DNA of 64,000 nucleotides from Spirochaetales bacterium (lineage in GTDB: Bacteria; Spirochaetota; Spirochaetia; Treponematales; Treponemataceae). A program made the translations under genes and the position numbers. The DNA lies in the NCBI GenBank assembly GCA_029098225.1, contig JAQXNX010000004.1, positions 18,267-82,266 on the forward strand. Reading direction: 5' to 3'. Below, piece after piece: positions 51,080-59,538 of the stretch. Every line of letters begins with the position of its first letter. The first letter of the stretch is position 1. Under the pieces are notes generated by a model. That model made no database searches. It saw nothing but the letters and a program-made list of their open reading frames with translations, and was not told where the DNA came from.

Positions 51080-51421
51080 TTAAAATTCTAATTCCATAGA
51101 ATTTAATTCATCATTAAGTGACTTTTCTACAAAACTATTTAAAGACATATTTAATTTTTTTGCAGCGATAGCTATTTTACTATGGAATAATGGTGAAATG
51201 CGAACATTGAATTTTCCTGAGTAAGGCTTTTCTGGTTCAACTCCGTCTTCTTTACACCATTCAAGATAATCATCAACGGAAGCATGAAATTCATTTTCGA
51301 CTTCATCTACTGATGTTCCCTGAAAAGTAATTACAGTACGAGTATTAATTACTTCGCCCGAAAAGATGCGAGCTTCATCATTATATTCAACTACACCAAC
51401 AAATCCTTTATAAGTCATCAT
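51080..51421 (-). CDS. hicB: HicB-family antitoxin
   Basis: 113 residues. The partially degenerate RNase H-like HicB fold (YKGFVGVVEYNDEARIFSGE, FQGTSVDEVENEFHASVDDY) is followed by a C-terminal ribbon-helix-helix or HTH part (FNVRISPLFHSKIAIAAKKL, NMSLNSFVEKSLNDEL) that binds DNA. It neutralises HicA and represses the operon. It overlaps hicA by 14 bases, and the order toxin-antitoxin is usual for hicAB. The attC 51011-51072 closes the cassette. Confidence 0.83.
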   Translation of the reverse strand: MMTYKGFVGVVEYNDEARIFSGEVINTRTVITFQGTSVDEVENEFHASVDDYLEWCKEDGVEPEKPYSGKFNVRISPLFHSKIAIAAKKLNMSLNSFVEKSLNDELNSMELEF

Positions 51422-51671
51422 CTTTTACTCCTGCATTTTCAAGAAATCTTCGCATTGATTTTACAGCACCTTTGTCTGTAATTTTTTCTGGATGAGGTCT
51501 GTGGAAGACAGCTCTTTCTCCTTTTAATTCAATACGAACTCGAGAACCATTTTCTTCGGAAATTTTTGCTTCAAGTGATTCTAAGAATTTTTCAATATCT
51601 TTCCATTCAATATCTGATTGGACAGAATTTTTAAAAATTCTTTGATAAACTTTTTTTTGTTTTGAGTTCAT
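51408..51671 (-). CDS. hicA: HicA-family mRNA interferase toxin
   Basis: 87 residues from ATG 51671 (ATG 51686 possible). The double-stranded RNA-binding-like HicA fold is present, with IEWKDIEKFLESLEAK, and the catalytic-region histidines in VFHRPHPEKITDKGAVKSM followed by RRFLENAGV. It would cleave mRNA when free of HicB. No clear RBS precedes it, so initiation may be weak or leaderless, as often for toxins. Upstream on the minus strand is half attC 51721-51761. Confidence 0.83.
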   Translation of the reverse strand: MNSKQKKVYQRIFKNSVQSDIEWKDIEKFLESLEAKISEENGSRVRIELKGERAVFHRPHPEKITDKGAVKSMRRFLENAGVKDDDL

Positions 51672-51720
51672 AAATATATGATACATGAAAATGGTACTAA
51701 AGGTAAATTCTTTTTTTATT

Positions 51721-51761
51721 GGCGGGCTTGACCCGCTGTCGGTTACGAAGCTTTGTTATGC
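51721..51761 (-). repeat. Partial attC site
   Basis: GGCGGGCTTGACCCGCTGTC-GGTTACGAAGCTTTGTTATGC. Top stem and right arm only; the left arm is absent next to hicA. Confidence 0.65.
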
Positions 51762-52528
51762 TATTTTATTTCATTTATAAATCCAGAGTTTAGATTACAA
51801 CCATAAAAATTAACAAATACTTCTCTTCCTTCAAATACATATTCTGCATTAGCGACTATTAATGCTATTCTATCTTCATATGGACTTTTTATATATGCTG
51901 TCGGCATTACATAATCACACAATTTATTTTCTATTTTTCCAAGTAATTTATATTTATTATTTTTTATTGCAATGATTTCGTAATCCATATGAGGTAAACT
52001 GAATTCTCCAATATATTCATTACTATTGGCTATTTTGAAATCTATGGCAGTTCCTTTATTATCTACTGCAGGCAAAAATTCTGTTTTTACCGGATTTAAA
52101 ATGATTTTATGTTTTTTTAGTTCACTATTAAATTCCTTCGAATTATTTTTTATACATTCTTCAAATGTTTGCGCAAGCTCCGTATTTTCTCCATAATTAT
52201 CATTATCGTACCATTTGATTTTTTTGTAATATACATTTACATCTTCGACCATGTCTTGAATTGTAAAATAGAGATCACTTCCTCCTCTACCGTCGACTCC
52301 TTTATCAAGAATAAATGCAAGTTTTCCATCTTTAGACCATCCTAATACATAAATAAAATTATTTTCCTGATAGATATTAAGAGGTTTGGTTACTTTTGTT
52401 TCTTCAACAAGAATCGATGTAATTTTTGAATCAAGTTTATATTCTTTAATATTTATTTTTGTCAGGTCTTGAGAATACAGATTAAAGGAAATTAAAACTA
52501 ATAAAAATATAAAAATACTTTTTTTCAT
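51761..52528 (-). CDS. Hypothetical secreted protein
   Basis: 255 residues with a signal peptide (MKKSIFIFLLVLISFNLYSQ). The mature part has a repeated beta-strand pattern near the N-terminus (NFIYVLGWSKDGKLAFILDK, GRGGSDLYFTIQDMVED) that recalls propeller-like folds in spirochaete exported proteins, then a segment with a similar theme (YEIIAIKNNKYKLLGKIEN). No catalytic motif. RBS weak. Cassette with attC 52565-52696 upstream. Confidence 0.62.
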   Translation of the reverse strand: MKKSIFIFLLVLISFNLYSQDLTKINIKEYKLDSKITSILVEETKVTKPLNIYQENNFIYVLGWSKDGKLAFILDKGVDGRGGSDLYFTIQDMVEDVNVYYKKIKWYDNDNYGENTELAQTFEECIKNNSKEFNSELKKHKIILNPVKTEFLPAVDNKGTAIDFKIANSNEYIGEFSLPHMDYEIIAIKNNKYKLLGKIENKLCDYVMPTAYIKSPYEDRIALIVANAEYVFEGREVFVNFYGCNLNSGFINEIK

Positions 52529-52564
52529 TTTCTATTTCTCCAAACGCCCCAGTACGGGCGTCCA

Positions 52565-52696
52565 CATAACAATTGGTTGTACCTGCCTACAATCGAAGAG
52601 CCGTTAAGAAAAATGTGAAAGCTTTTTTTAGGCTCATCGAAATAAAGGTTCGGAACAATTGATTGTTCCGCTGTCGGCTACGAACCTTTGTTATGC
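52565..52696 (-). repeat. attC site containing an inserted palindrome
   Basis: CATAACAATTGGTTGTACC, then the constant-loop palindrome (52592-52643), then CGGAACAATTGATTGTTCCG and CTGTCGGCTACGAACCTTTG-TTATGC. The palindrome and a second attC fragment replace the normal top stem. Confidence 0.8.
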
Positions 52697-52713
52697 TATT
52701 AATTAACTCCAAA

Positions 52714-53775
52714 TTAATAAGATTCCACACTAAAGTATTGCCAGTTACTGTAATGTTCATACCATACTTCTTCTGAAATATTATTATTTGAATCATACTT
52801 CACTGTTTGGAACATTGGATAACCATATTCTGAACAAACTTGTATTCCAAATATTTTTTTCATATTCTTATACTGATAAATTATAAAATCTTTTCCTATG
52901 CTTTCGGCAATACAAAGATTATTTTCAAAATAATAAGTTTTACTGCCACGCCAGTTTTTTTCTGCAACAGTTTTAATTGTTCCATCGCTATTATAAGTTA
53001 CAGTTGTATCAGCAGGATATTTATCAGTATTTGTCTTGTATGAATACTTTTTTACTTCCGGATTGTTTGGATCATCCCAAATTTCCTTTTTACAAATAAG
53101 CTGATTATATTCATTGTATTCGTATGTAATATCTGCAGAACCACTTTTTCCTTCCTGAAGTGTTTCGGAAAGTAGATTACCTTTACTGTCAAATTTTCTA
53201 TTGAATCGGGCTTCTCCTGTAACACACATTTTTGGATTACAAGCAAATGATACAGAATAATTGTTTGAATTCTTGCAGAAGAACAAATCGCTGATAACTA
53301 AATCATTCCATTTTTTTCCTGGATAAACTTCATTTATTGTAATATGAATTTCAGTTGCTTTTACTGTTTTTCCTAAATCAAGTTTTTGTATTTTCATTTC
53401 ATCATTAAGAATAAAACTTTTGTCTTTTACAGGAGTTGATTTTGCATTATTAACGGTAATTGTTAATTTTTTGATGCGATCATTATTTTCAAAATATCTG
53501 CTATCAAAATATCCAGCTTTAATTGATAATGAATCAATCTCAACTGGTTCTGCAAAATAAATATTTATCAACGGCTTTGATAACAGTTGTTTGTTTCCTG
53601 TAACAGCATAAACTGTATCTGAAGATGAATCGAACATATTCAACGGTTGATAACGTAAAACATTTTTCTCATCCTTAAGAAAATCAGTAACTAAAACTGA
53701 ATGAATAACGACATTTTCTGCAAAAAGGGAAGTGCAAATTCCAAATGTAAGAATACATAATAATTTTTTAATCAT
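52714..53775 (-). CDS. Secreted protein with discoidin-like domain and YD-like C-terminal strands
   Basis: 353 residues with a signal peptide (MIKKLLCILTFGICTSLFAE). Residues about 65-165 carry the shared exported domain (SLSIKAGYFDSRYFENNDRI, ITINEVYPGKKWNDLVISDL). Residues about 180-340 contain repeated short strands with Tyr (ITYEYNEYNQLICKKEI, KYSYKTNTDKYPADTTVTYN, VKYDSNNNISEEVWYEHY), the style of Rhs/YD or MORN-like repeats. A surface-binding role is plausible but unproven. Cassette between attC 52565 and 53809. Confidence 0.68.
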   Translation of the reverse strand: MIKKLLCILTFGICTSLFAENVVIHSVLVTDFLKDEKNVLRYQPLNMFDSSSDTVYAVTGNKQLLSKPLINIYFAEPVEIDSLSIKAGYFDSRYFENNDRIKKLTITVNNAKSTPVKDKSFILNDEMKIQKLDLGKTVKATEIHITINEVYPGKKWNDLVISDLFFCKNSNNYSVSFACNPKMCVTGEARFNRKFDSKGNLLSETLQEGKSGSADITYEYNEYNQLICKKEIWDDPNNPEVKKYSYKTNTDKYPADTTVTYNSDGTIKTVAEKNWRGSKTYYFENNLCIAESIGKDFIIYQYKNMKKIFGIQVCSEYGYPMFQTVKYDSNNNISEEVWYEHYSNWQYFSVESY

Positions 53776-53808
53776 TTTTCCTCTCCTAGCATCTCAGTGA
53801 GGTGTCAG

Positions 53809-53871
53809 CATAACAACTGGTTGTACCGCACGCGGGCTCGACCCGCTGTCGGCTACGAACCTTTGTTATGT
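53809..53871 (-). repeat. attC site
   Basis: CATAACAACTGGTTGTACCG ... GGCTACGAACCTTTGTTATGT. Clean 63-base site. The cassette-start hairpin is ATCTCAGTGAGGTGT at 53791-53805. Confidence 0.85.
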
Positions 53872-53916
53872 GATTTTTATTTTACCATATTAGACAAGAT
53901 TTAGATATGTTATATT

Positions 53917-55047
53917 TTAATACCACTTTATTCCAAATAGTCCCTTATGCATTAAAACTTCAATAATTTGACCACTTTCTTTGACTGTTTCTTTAACAGG
54001 TGTGGAAAAATCAAACAGGCAGTTGATTGCAGCGGTTGCTCCCATTGCATAGCCAAAAAAGAAAATCGAATAAAGCAGAAGAGCACCGTAAGTATATTTT
54101 TCCTTAAATGAAAATTCCTTTTGGCAAATCATAAATAAAATCATGTAAATAAGGTAAAAAATAAAAGAAGCAATAAAAAATTTTCCGGTAGAATTTTCGA
54201 AGGAGTAATCATTTACCATTCGCCAACCAAGCCCAAACACTGGACAAATTCCTGCAAGAATTATAGTTGGGTAAATTGAATTACCACGTTTATCAAAATG
54301 AATCCAGCCGTCCGAATAATGAAGGATAAATAAAAGCACAATTGGCAAAAGCAGGTTTAGTTCAATACTAAGGCGATAAGGATAAGGGAAAAGGGCACAC
54401 CAAACGGCAATAATCACAGAAATCCAATTTATAAAAGATGCAAATTTTTGAGCCTTTTCAAGAACTAAATTTACATCTTTGAAATCCGGTTCATTATATT
54501 TTTCAATTATACCAAGAATATCATTCATTGCCTGTCCATCCGGAAGAATAGGAAGATTTTCAAAAAACCAGTTAAGAATCTGGTCACTATCTTCAATTCC
54601 TCCCATACCAATCACAAGCTTGTACATTTCTTTATCTTCAGGTAAAGCAAGTTGTCTTTCCTTAGAATTTTCGGGCACAAGGCTTTCTTTACAAAAGGAA
54701 GATTCAAAATCATGAATTCCATCCTTTACAAAATAAATTGTAAGAAGCCCGGTATTAAAATAAAAATAGCGAAGATTTTTAGCTTCAATTCTGATTGTTT
54801 TTCTCCCTTTGTGATATTCAAAATAATTGTCAAAAAAAATAAAATATGTACTGAATTGCTTGATGGCCATAATTGTAAGAAAAACAGGGACAAACATTAC
54901 AAGAAAAATTAAATTGAAGTATGCCGCATAATTTTTTATTCCGATGATTGCTTCGTAAACCAGAAAGCTGATTGCAAAAAGATAAAAGGCTGAAATTATA
55001 AGCCAAACAAAAAGTTTATGTTTCGTTGTTATTCCAAATTTTTTCAT
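53917..55047 (-). CDS. Multi-pass membrane protein
   Basis: 376 residues. Two helices near residues 12-65, a soluble part (about 70-205), then about five helices to the end (SFINWISVIIAVWCALFPYP, ELNLLLPIVLLFILHYS, FFIASFIFYLIYMILFMICQ, GALLLYSIFFFGYAMGATAA). No transporter or enzyme motif is visible. RBS not obvious (AAATTTTTTC region on the opposite strand). The largest cassette gene here and one of the few membrane proteins. Function unknown. Confidence 0.6.
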   Translation of the reverse strand: MKKFGITTKHKLFVWLIISAFYLFAISFLVYEAIIGIKNYAAYFNLIFLVMFVPVFLTIMAIKQFSTYFIFFDNYFEYHKGRKTIRIEAKNLRYFYFNTGLLTIYFVKDGIHDFESSFCKESLVPENSKERQLALPEDKEMYKLVIGMGGIEDSDQILNWFFENLPILPDGQAMNDILGIIEKYNEPDFKDVNLVLEKAQKFASFINWISVIIAVWCALFPYPYRLSIELNLLLPIVLLFILHYSDGWIHFDKRGNSIYPTIILAGICPVFGLGWRMVNDYSFENSTGKFFIASFIFYLIYMILFMICQKEFSFKEKYTYGALLLYSIFFFGYAMGATAAINCLFDFSTPVKETVKESGQIIEVLMHKGLFGIKWY

Positions 55048-55080
55048 AATATACTATTAGCGCCCCAGTGCGGGTGTCAG

Positions 55081-55136
55081 CATAACAATTGGTTAAACCG
55101 CAAACCGGTTTGTCGGCTTTGAACTTCTTGTTATGT
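55081..55136 (-). repeat. attC site
   Basis: CATAACAATTGGTTAAACCG ... TCGGCTTTGAACTTCTTGTTATGT, 56 bases. The cassette-start hairpin CGCCCCAGTGCGGGTG is at 55061-55076. Confidence 0.85.
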
Positions 55137-55143
55137 GCTATTT

Positions 55144-55545
55144 CTATATAGCGAGCTTCAACTCCGTAATAACACGAGCCATATTTACAAAATCTTCATC
55201 ATCGTGGAGCAGGGGAATATTATTTTCTATCGCAGTCTCAGCAATAAGCAAATCGACCGTGCTTCGGATTGTAACGCCTTTTCTTCGGCATCTAAAATTG
55301 AGGCTTGCGGCATTTTCATAAGACCGAATGCCAAGCTTTAATGAGTACAGAGGTATTTCGCTTAGATATGATTTGAGCGTGGAGAACTCTTTTTCGTCTT
55401 TTGAACCTTGCAGGATTTCCTGATAAATGAACTCATTGATACAGAATGCCTTTTCTTCATTGATTAAGTTTTCCAGGTATTTTGTTCCTGAAGTTTCCCT
55501 GCCGCGGAAGAAGTTTATCAGTACGGATGTATCAATAAGAATCAT
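55144..55545 (-). CDS. vapC: VapC-type PIN-domain toxin
   Basis: 133 residues. The PIN fold starts ILIDTSVLINFFRGR with the first catalytic Asp, then INEFIYQEILQG with the conserved Glu, and RSTVDLLIAETAIEN with the third acidic cluster and LHDDEDF. It is an RNA-cleaving toxin. Its start overlaps the antitoxin stop by 4 bases. RBS lies inside the antitoxin gene. The attC at 55081-55136 follows 7 bases after the stop, typical tight cassette packing. Confidence 0.87.
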   Translation of the reverse strand: MILIDTSVLINFFRGRETSGTKYLENLINEEKAFCINEFIYQEILQGSKDEKEFSTLKSYLSEIPLYSLKLGIRSYENAASLNFRCRRKGVTIRSTVDLLIAETAIENNIPLLHDDEDFVNMARVITELKLAI

Positions 55546-55739
55546 TGTGCAGACCTCATAGCCTTGTAGTCATAGCCGTCGGCGAAATGGATTTTGCCTT
55601 TCAAGTCCGCAAGGCTTTTCTGCTTCTTTTTCTGTGAGAAATCTATTGTTTCTATATATGAGATGACCATCTGAGCCTGCTCGTCATCAAGAATCGTGAA
55701 ATAATCCATAACCTTTTCTTTTAGAGCTTCTGCAACCAT
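55542..55739 (-). CDS. Antitoxin of the VapC pair
   Basis: 65 residues, no recognised DNA-binding signature but the size, charge and position of a VapB/DUF2281-like antitoxin (MVAEALKEKVMDYFTILDDE, QAQMVISYIETIDF). The C-terminal tail (LADLKGKIHFADGYDYKAMR) is the type that wraps the toxin. GGAGG lies 6 bases upstream, and a TATAAT on the minus strand at 55765-55760 gives the module its own promoter. Confidence 0.72.
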   Translation of the reverse strand: MVAEALKEKVMDYFTILDDEQAQMVISYIETIDFSQKKKQKSLADLKGKIHFADGYDYKAMRSAQ

Positions 55740-55928
55740 GATAGACCTCCATTAGAATAATTATAGCATATTTCTGAATTTTTTGCTCTAAAATTGGAAA
55801 ATATATGAAAAATCAGGCTTGACCTGATTTTGTTTGCGTTAATTAACTACAAAAACTTCCTCGTTCAAGCCCTAAAGTTCAATTAATAATTTCAGCAAGC
55901 TCGACTTGCTGAAATTATATTCCTTATT

Positions 55929-56882
55929 TTACTTCATCTCGTCGGCTTTTTTCTGGTGCTCCGCCATAATCGAATTCCAGTAGTCGTGATACTGCTGCTC
56001 GTATATTGTGCCTTTGGCGGAAACACCCGCTTTTATGAGTTCAGCGACAAACTCTTCTTCATCAAGTTCTTTTTCTGTGTGCGGAAAATCAAATCCCTGC
56101 GTTGAAAAATAAGGATTGGAATAAAGTTCGTTTGTCTGATTGTAATAATCTCTGAAATAAAGGGCGACGGAATTGAAGCCACAATAGGTATTCGTATCTT
56201 CCAGCGTAAAAGTCAATGACATTGGTCTGCCATTATTCAAACCTTTATAACCTGAAATCTCTCCTGTAAAGCCATTGTCCATGATATTGCTCAGAACAAT
56301 AGTTCCTTTTGTATAATCATTATGCTTTGCCGCAAATTCAAATTTGTTGGCAGATACATATGTTATCTTTCCAGAATCAGAATCCTTACCATATTCATCT
56401 ATGATTCCAATTCCTACAGAATTATTAGAAACAAAGAAACTGATATTATAATCGACACCTGTTTTATAAGTTCCTCTGAATGCAGTGTGCGTTTCAATGT
56501 AAAATTTCAGTTGGTCTTTTGTTTTGGGAACTGCAAAAGTTTTTGGCATTTCTTTTGCCAGATACCCGCCGAACACCCAACCGAACTCAGGTTCTTCTGC
56601 GTTCCACTCGTAGCGAGGAATAAGGATTTCTACCCACGGAGCCATTATGCCGTCAATCGTTTCTTCTTTGCCGATTGCCACGACTTTGACGGGAAGCCTG
56701 TGTTGAAGTCCGCAGAGCCTGTTGGATTTTAGAGAAGGATAATCCCTGACGCGTAATCCGTCCTCCGAATCCACATACATCGTGTCGATGACCTTGCCGT
56801 CCTTGTAAAACCGGCTCTTGTCTGCAAATGTTGAGGCAACCAAAACAGTTAAAGTAAATAATATACAAATTAATTTTTTCAT
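55929..56882 (-). CDS. Secreted SH3-domain protein
   Basis: 317 residues from ATG 56882 with a signal peptide (MKKLICILFTLTVLVASTFA). Residues about 30-105 look like a bacterial SH3 domain (SEDGLRVRDYPSLKSNRLCG, LPVKVVAIGKEETIDGIMAP, WVEILIPRYEW), often binding cell-wall peptides. The middle (about 120-230) is beta-rich (FAAKHNDYTKGTIVLSNIMD), and the C-terminus is helical (VAELIKAGVSAKGTIYEQQY). GC content is a little higher than in neighbouring cassettes. RBS weak. attC 56918-56963 lies upstream; downstream is the TTGAACTTTAGGG-type element. Confidence 0.7.
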   Translation of the reverse strand: MKKLICILFTLTVLVASTFADKSRFYKDGKVIDTMYVDSEDGLRVRDYPSLKSNRLCGLQHRLPVKVVAIGKEETIDGIMAPWVEILIPRYEWNAEEPEFGWVFGGYLAKEMPKTFAVPKTKDQLKFYIETHTAFRGTYKTGVDYNISFFVSNNSVGIGIIDEYGKDSDSGKITYVSANKFEFAAKHNDYTKGTIVLSNIMDNGFTGEISGYKGLNNGRPMSLTFTLEDTNTYCGFNSVALYFRDYYNQTNELYSNPYFSTQGFDFPHTEKELDEEEFVAELIKAGVSAKGTIYEQQYHDYWNSIMAEHQKKADEMK

Positions 56883-56917
56883 ACTTTTCAAACCAAGCGC
56901 CCCAGTGCGGGCGTCCA

Positions 56918-56963
56918 CATAACAATTGATTGTTCCGCTGTCGGTTACGAACCTTTGTTATAC
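56918..56963 (-). repeat. attC site (short form)
   Basis: CATAACAATTGATTGTTCCG-CTGTCGGTTACGAACCTTTG-TTATAC, only 46 bases with a minimal top stem. The cassette-start hairpin CGCCCCAGTGCGGGCG is at 56898-56913. Confidence 0.82.
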
Positions 56964-57130
56964 GATTTTTATTTCAAATAGATTATAAAATTTATTTCAT
57001 ATTGTTTTAAGAAGACAAAACTTCTAATTTTTTTAAGCCGCTTACAACCAATTCTTCGTCTAACCCCTAGAGTTCAATTTCATTTTTTAATCGAGCTTGA
57101 GTCGATAAAAAAATACTCCTAAAAAAAATT

Positions 57131-57946
57131 TTAATTATAATTTCTTTCTAGAAAAAATGTATACCTATCCAGCTCATTTAATGTATATAATTCGTTTTCC
57201 AATCCTTTTCGAAAGTTTTCCTGAAAATCAGTTTCCATTAAATACTTTATAATATATTTTTTTGTTTCTTTGCATTTAATTTGGGAATCATCCATCTGTT
57301 CTAACAAAAATAACATTCGAATTAAAGTTGAAGGCAAAAAAACATTAGACTGTTCTAAAAATCCTTGATAAAATTCTCCGAACTCTTCTTCTGTGATTTT
57401 TTTTGGTTCTTTCTTTGTTTGTATAACAAATCCATCATAACTTGCAATATTTTCATCTGTAATTTCATATAATTGAATATTTCCCAACTCTTCGGTTTCT
57501 ATGATATTATTATTTTTTATGTACTTGCTTTCAATTTTACCATTTCTGTAAATTTGTAATTCTTCTAATAAAGAGGACTCCTGCAATGATTTTACTGGAA
57601 GATAATATGTTTTATCATTACAGAGAATAACTAGTCTGAAATCGGTTGTAAAATTAAGATGTCCATATCTTGTATAAAATGCATTACCACTTTCATCTAA
57701 AACTTTGAAAAAACCTTTCCCCATAATAGCAAAATCAGTAGTAGTTGAGGTTCTTTGAAAAGCACCTTGATTAAATATAGGAATGCCTTCAGACTTTCCT
57801 GAATCTTCAAGTGTGCATTTATAACCAAAAGTACTTACATTTCTTATATCCTTATAAAGGTAATCATATTCTTCTTCAGGACTAAGACTAAAAACAGAAA
57901 TATTACAAAATATAATTATGTATAATAAAAAAAATATTTTTTTCAT
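57131..57946 (-). CDS. Secreted protein with flagellar rod/hook (FlgG-like) domain
   Basis: 271 residues from ATG 57946 (GGAGG upstream) with a signal peptide (MKKIFFLLYIIIFCNISVFS). Residues about 30-46 (YLYKDIRNVSTFGYKCTLED) resemble the N-terminal rod motif of FlgG/FlgF (xxNxANxxTxGYK). Residues about 60-110 (TTTDFAIMGKGFFKVLDESG followed by FYTRYGHLNFTTDFRLV) match the conserved FlgG/FlgF stretch AIxGxGFFxV ... YTRxGxF. The C-terminal half is not flagellar. Real FlgG has no Sec signal peptide, so this is probably a repurposed domain. It is a cassette upstream-bounded by attC 57978-58126. Confidence 0.68.
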   Translation of the reverse strand: MKKIFFLLYIIIFCNISVFSLSPEEEYDYLYKDIRNVSTFGYKCTLEDSGKSEGIPIFNQGAFQRTSTTTDFAIMGKGFFKVLDESGNAFYTRYGHLNFTTDFRLVILCNDKTYYLPVKSLQESSLLEELQIYRNGKIESKYIKNNNIIETEELGNIQLYEITDENIASYDGFVIQTKKEPKKITEEEFGEFYQGFLEQSNVFLPSTLIRMLFLLEQMDDSQIKCKETKKYIIKYLMETDFQENFRKGLENELYTLNELDRYTFFLERNYN

Positions 57947-57977
57947 TTTTCCTCCAAGCACCCCACTGAGGGTGTCC

Positions 57978-58126
57978 GTATAACAACTGGTTGTACCGCA
58001 CGCGGCTTGACCCTGCCTACAATCGAAGAGCCGTTAAGAAAAATGCGATAACATTTTTTAGGCTCATCGAAATAATGGCTCGGAACAATTGATTGTTCCG
58101 CTGCCGGCTATGAACCTTTGTTATGT
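57978..58126 (-). repeat. attC site containing an inserted palindrome
   Basis: GTATAACAACTGGTTGTACC ... GGCTATGAACCTTTGTTATGT, with the constant-loop palindrome at 58022-58074 and the second-attC fragment CGGAACAATTGATTGTTCCG. The cassette-start hairpin CACCCCACTGAGGGTG is at 57959-57974. Confidence 0.8.
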
Positions 58127-58136
58127 GCTATTCTTA

Positions 58137-59072
58137 TTAATTTTCTAACAATATAAGATCAAGAATAAAAAAATCTTTATCAAACATCCATGCAGTTATT
58201 CTATATTTTACATTATTTATTGAGAATCCTAAATCGGAATATACAATGTTGTTTTCTGTTATTTCGTACAAATATTCAATACTTTCAAAATGTATTCCTT
58301 CATTTTCAAATAATGGAATTAGAGTATTTTGTAAAAAATCTTTTTTTATACAATAGCCATCTCCGAAAGCTTCTATACAATCATGTTTGTATTCATGTTT
58401 AAATACATATTCTGATTCTACGGGACAACCATAAAATGGTTTTCCCGGATAATAACTGTCTTTATCCGAAAGAATATATAAATACTTTTTATTAGTTTTA
58501 AAATATTCATTTATATTCTTTATTGCATCATATAATTTAGAATCCTCTATAATTTCTTTTTTAGCCAGAAAATTAATACATAAATCTTTGTATTTTGTAC
58601 CTTCATATACTTCAGAAAAAGTAATTATGATAGTTCCTACTGCACCAGGATTTTCTGATAAAATGATTTTTTGTGCATTGCTTGTGTCTTCCAATAAATA
58701 TTCTTTTTCTTTTTTTGTCTTTTCAAAATATATTCTGATTTTTTTAGGTCTGGAATTTTTGTAATATAAATCCGGCCTATTAGTATCAACATAACCAATT
58801 GAAATGAAGATTTCATTTACCTCACAATTGTTAATTATTAAATAAGCATTTTTTCCGTTATCATGAAAATCTGGTATCCAAGGTAAGTTTACTTTAGGAG
58901 ATAAATTTGAAACATCATAACTTATTTTGTTTTCTGTTAAATAACTTGAAGCTTTAATTTTTGCCTTATTAACATAAGGACTTTCTTTAAAAGGTATATA
59001 TGTTTTTATATCATTTGCGAACAGGAAAGGCGATATAAGAATAAATAAAGAAACTATAATACTTTTTTTCAT
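58137..59072 (-). CDS. Secreted protein with discoidin-like domain
   Basis: 311 residues from ATG 59072 (GGAGG upstream) with a signal peptide (MKKSIIVSLFILISPFLFAN). Residues about 70-170 hold the shared exported domain (IFISIGYVDTNRPDLYYKNS, RPKKIRIYFEK, ITFSEVYEGTKYKDLCINFL). The C-terminal ~130 residues are specific to this protein (YILSDKDSYYPGKPFYGCPV). It is closely related in domain use to 38056, 52714 and 62274. Cassette between attC 57978 and 59104. Confidence 0.68.
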   Translation of the reverse strand: MKKSIIVSLFILISPFLFANDIKTYIPFKESPYVNKAKIKASSYLTENKISYDVSNLSPKVNLPWIPDFHDNGKNAYLIINNCEVNEIFISIGYVDTNRPDLYYKNSRPKKIRIYFEKTKKEKEYLLEDTSNAQKIILSENPGAVGTIIITFSEVYEGTKYKDLCINFLAKKEIIEDSKLYDAIKNINEYFKTNKKYLYILSDKDSYYPGKPFYGCPVESEYVFKHEYKHDCIEAFGDGYCIKKDFLQNTLIPLFENEGIHFESIEYLYEITENNIVYSDLGFSINNVKYRITAWMFDKDFFILDLILLEN

Positions 59073-59103
59073 TTTTCCTCCTGCGCTCCAGTGCGGGCGT
59101 CCA

Positions 59104-59314
59104 CATAACAACTGGTTGTACCTGCCTACAATCGAAGAGTCGTTAAGAAAAATGCGACAGCATTTTTTAGGCTCATCGAAATAAAGGCTCGGAACAATTG
59201 ATTGTTCCGCAGCGGGCTTGACCCGCTGTCGGCTATGATGCATCGTGCGCGCAAGCGCACTAGATAATAATTTCCTTAAATGCAAACGACCGAAGGTCGT
59301 AACCTTTGTTATGC
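59104..59314 (-). repeat. attC site with two inserted modules
   Basis: CATAACAACTGGTTGTACC ... CGTAACCTTTGTTATGC, 211 bases. It contains the constant-loop palindrome (59131-59182), the attC fragment CGGAACAATTGATTGTTCCG, and the GATGCATCGTGCGCG ... CGACCGAAGGTCG module also seen in attC 48253-48380. Confidence 0.78.
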
Positions 59315-59369
59315 TTTATATTATAGTCGATATTGATTTTTTATGATATATTTATTTTAGGAGTAAATA

Positions 59370-59528
59370 GTGCCTGTTGTTAGTGAATTTGAAGGAATAG
59401 AAATTTGCCTTTAGTTTGATGATTATTTACCACCTCATTTTCATGCAAAATATGCTGGTCAAGAAGCATTAGTAGAAATACAGGCTAAAAATATGGAATT
59501 ACCAGCAAAAATAGATCCACTTAAATAA
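59370..59528 (+). pseudogene. Broken DUF4160 gene
   Basis: From GTG 59370 (AGGAG 6 bases upstream) the frame reads PVVSEFEGIEICL, then TAG at codon 15 (59412-59414), then FDDYLPPHFHAKYAGQEALV and a short end. PPHFHAKY is the DUF4160 signature. Besides the amber codon, the region before the C-terminal IDPLK is shorter than in normal members (about 80 residues), so there is also a deletion. It precedes a DUF2442 gene, its usual partner. On the plus strand, opposite to its neighbours. Confidence 0.7.
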
Positions 59529-59538
59529 GGAGATACAA

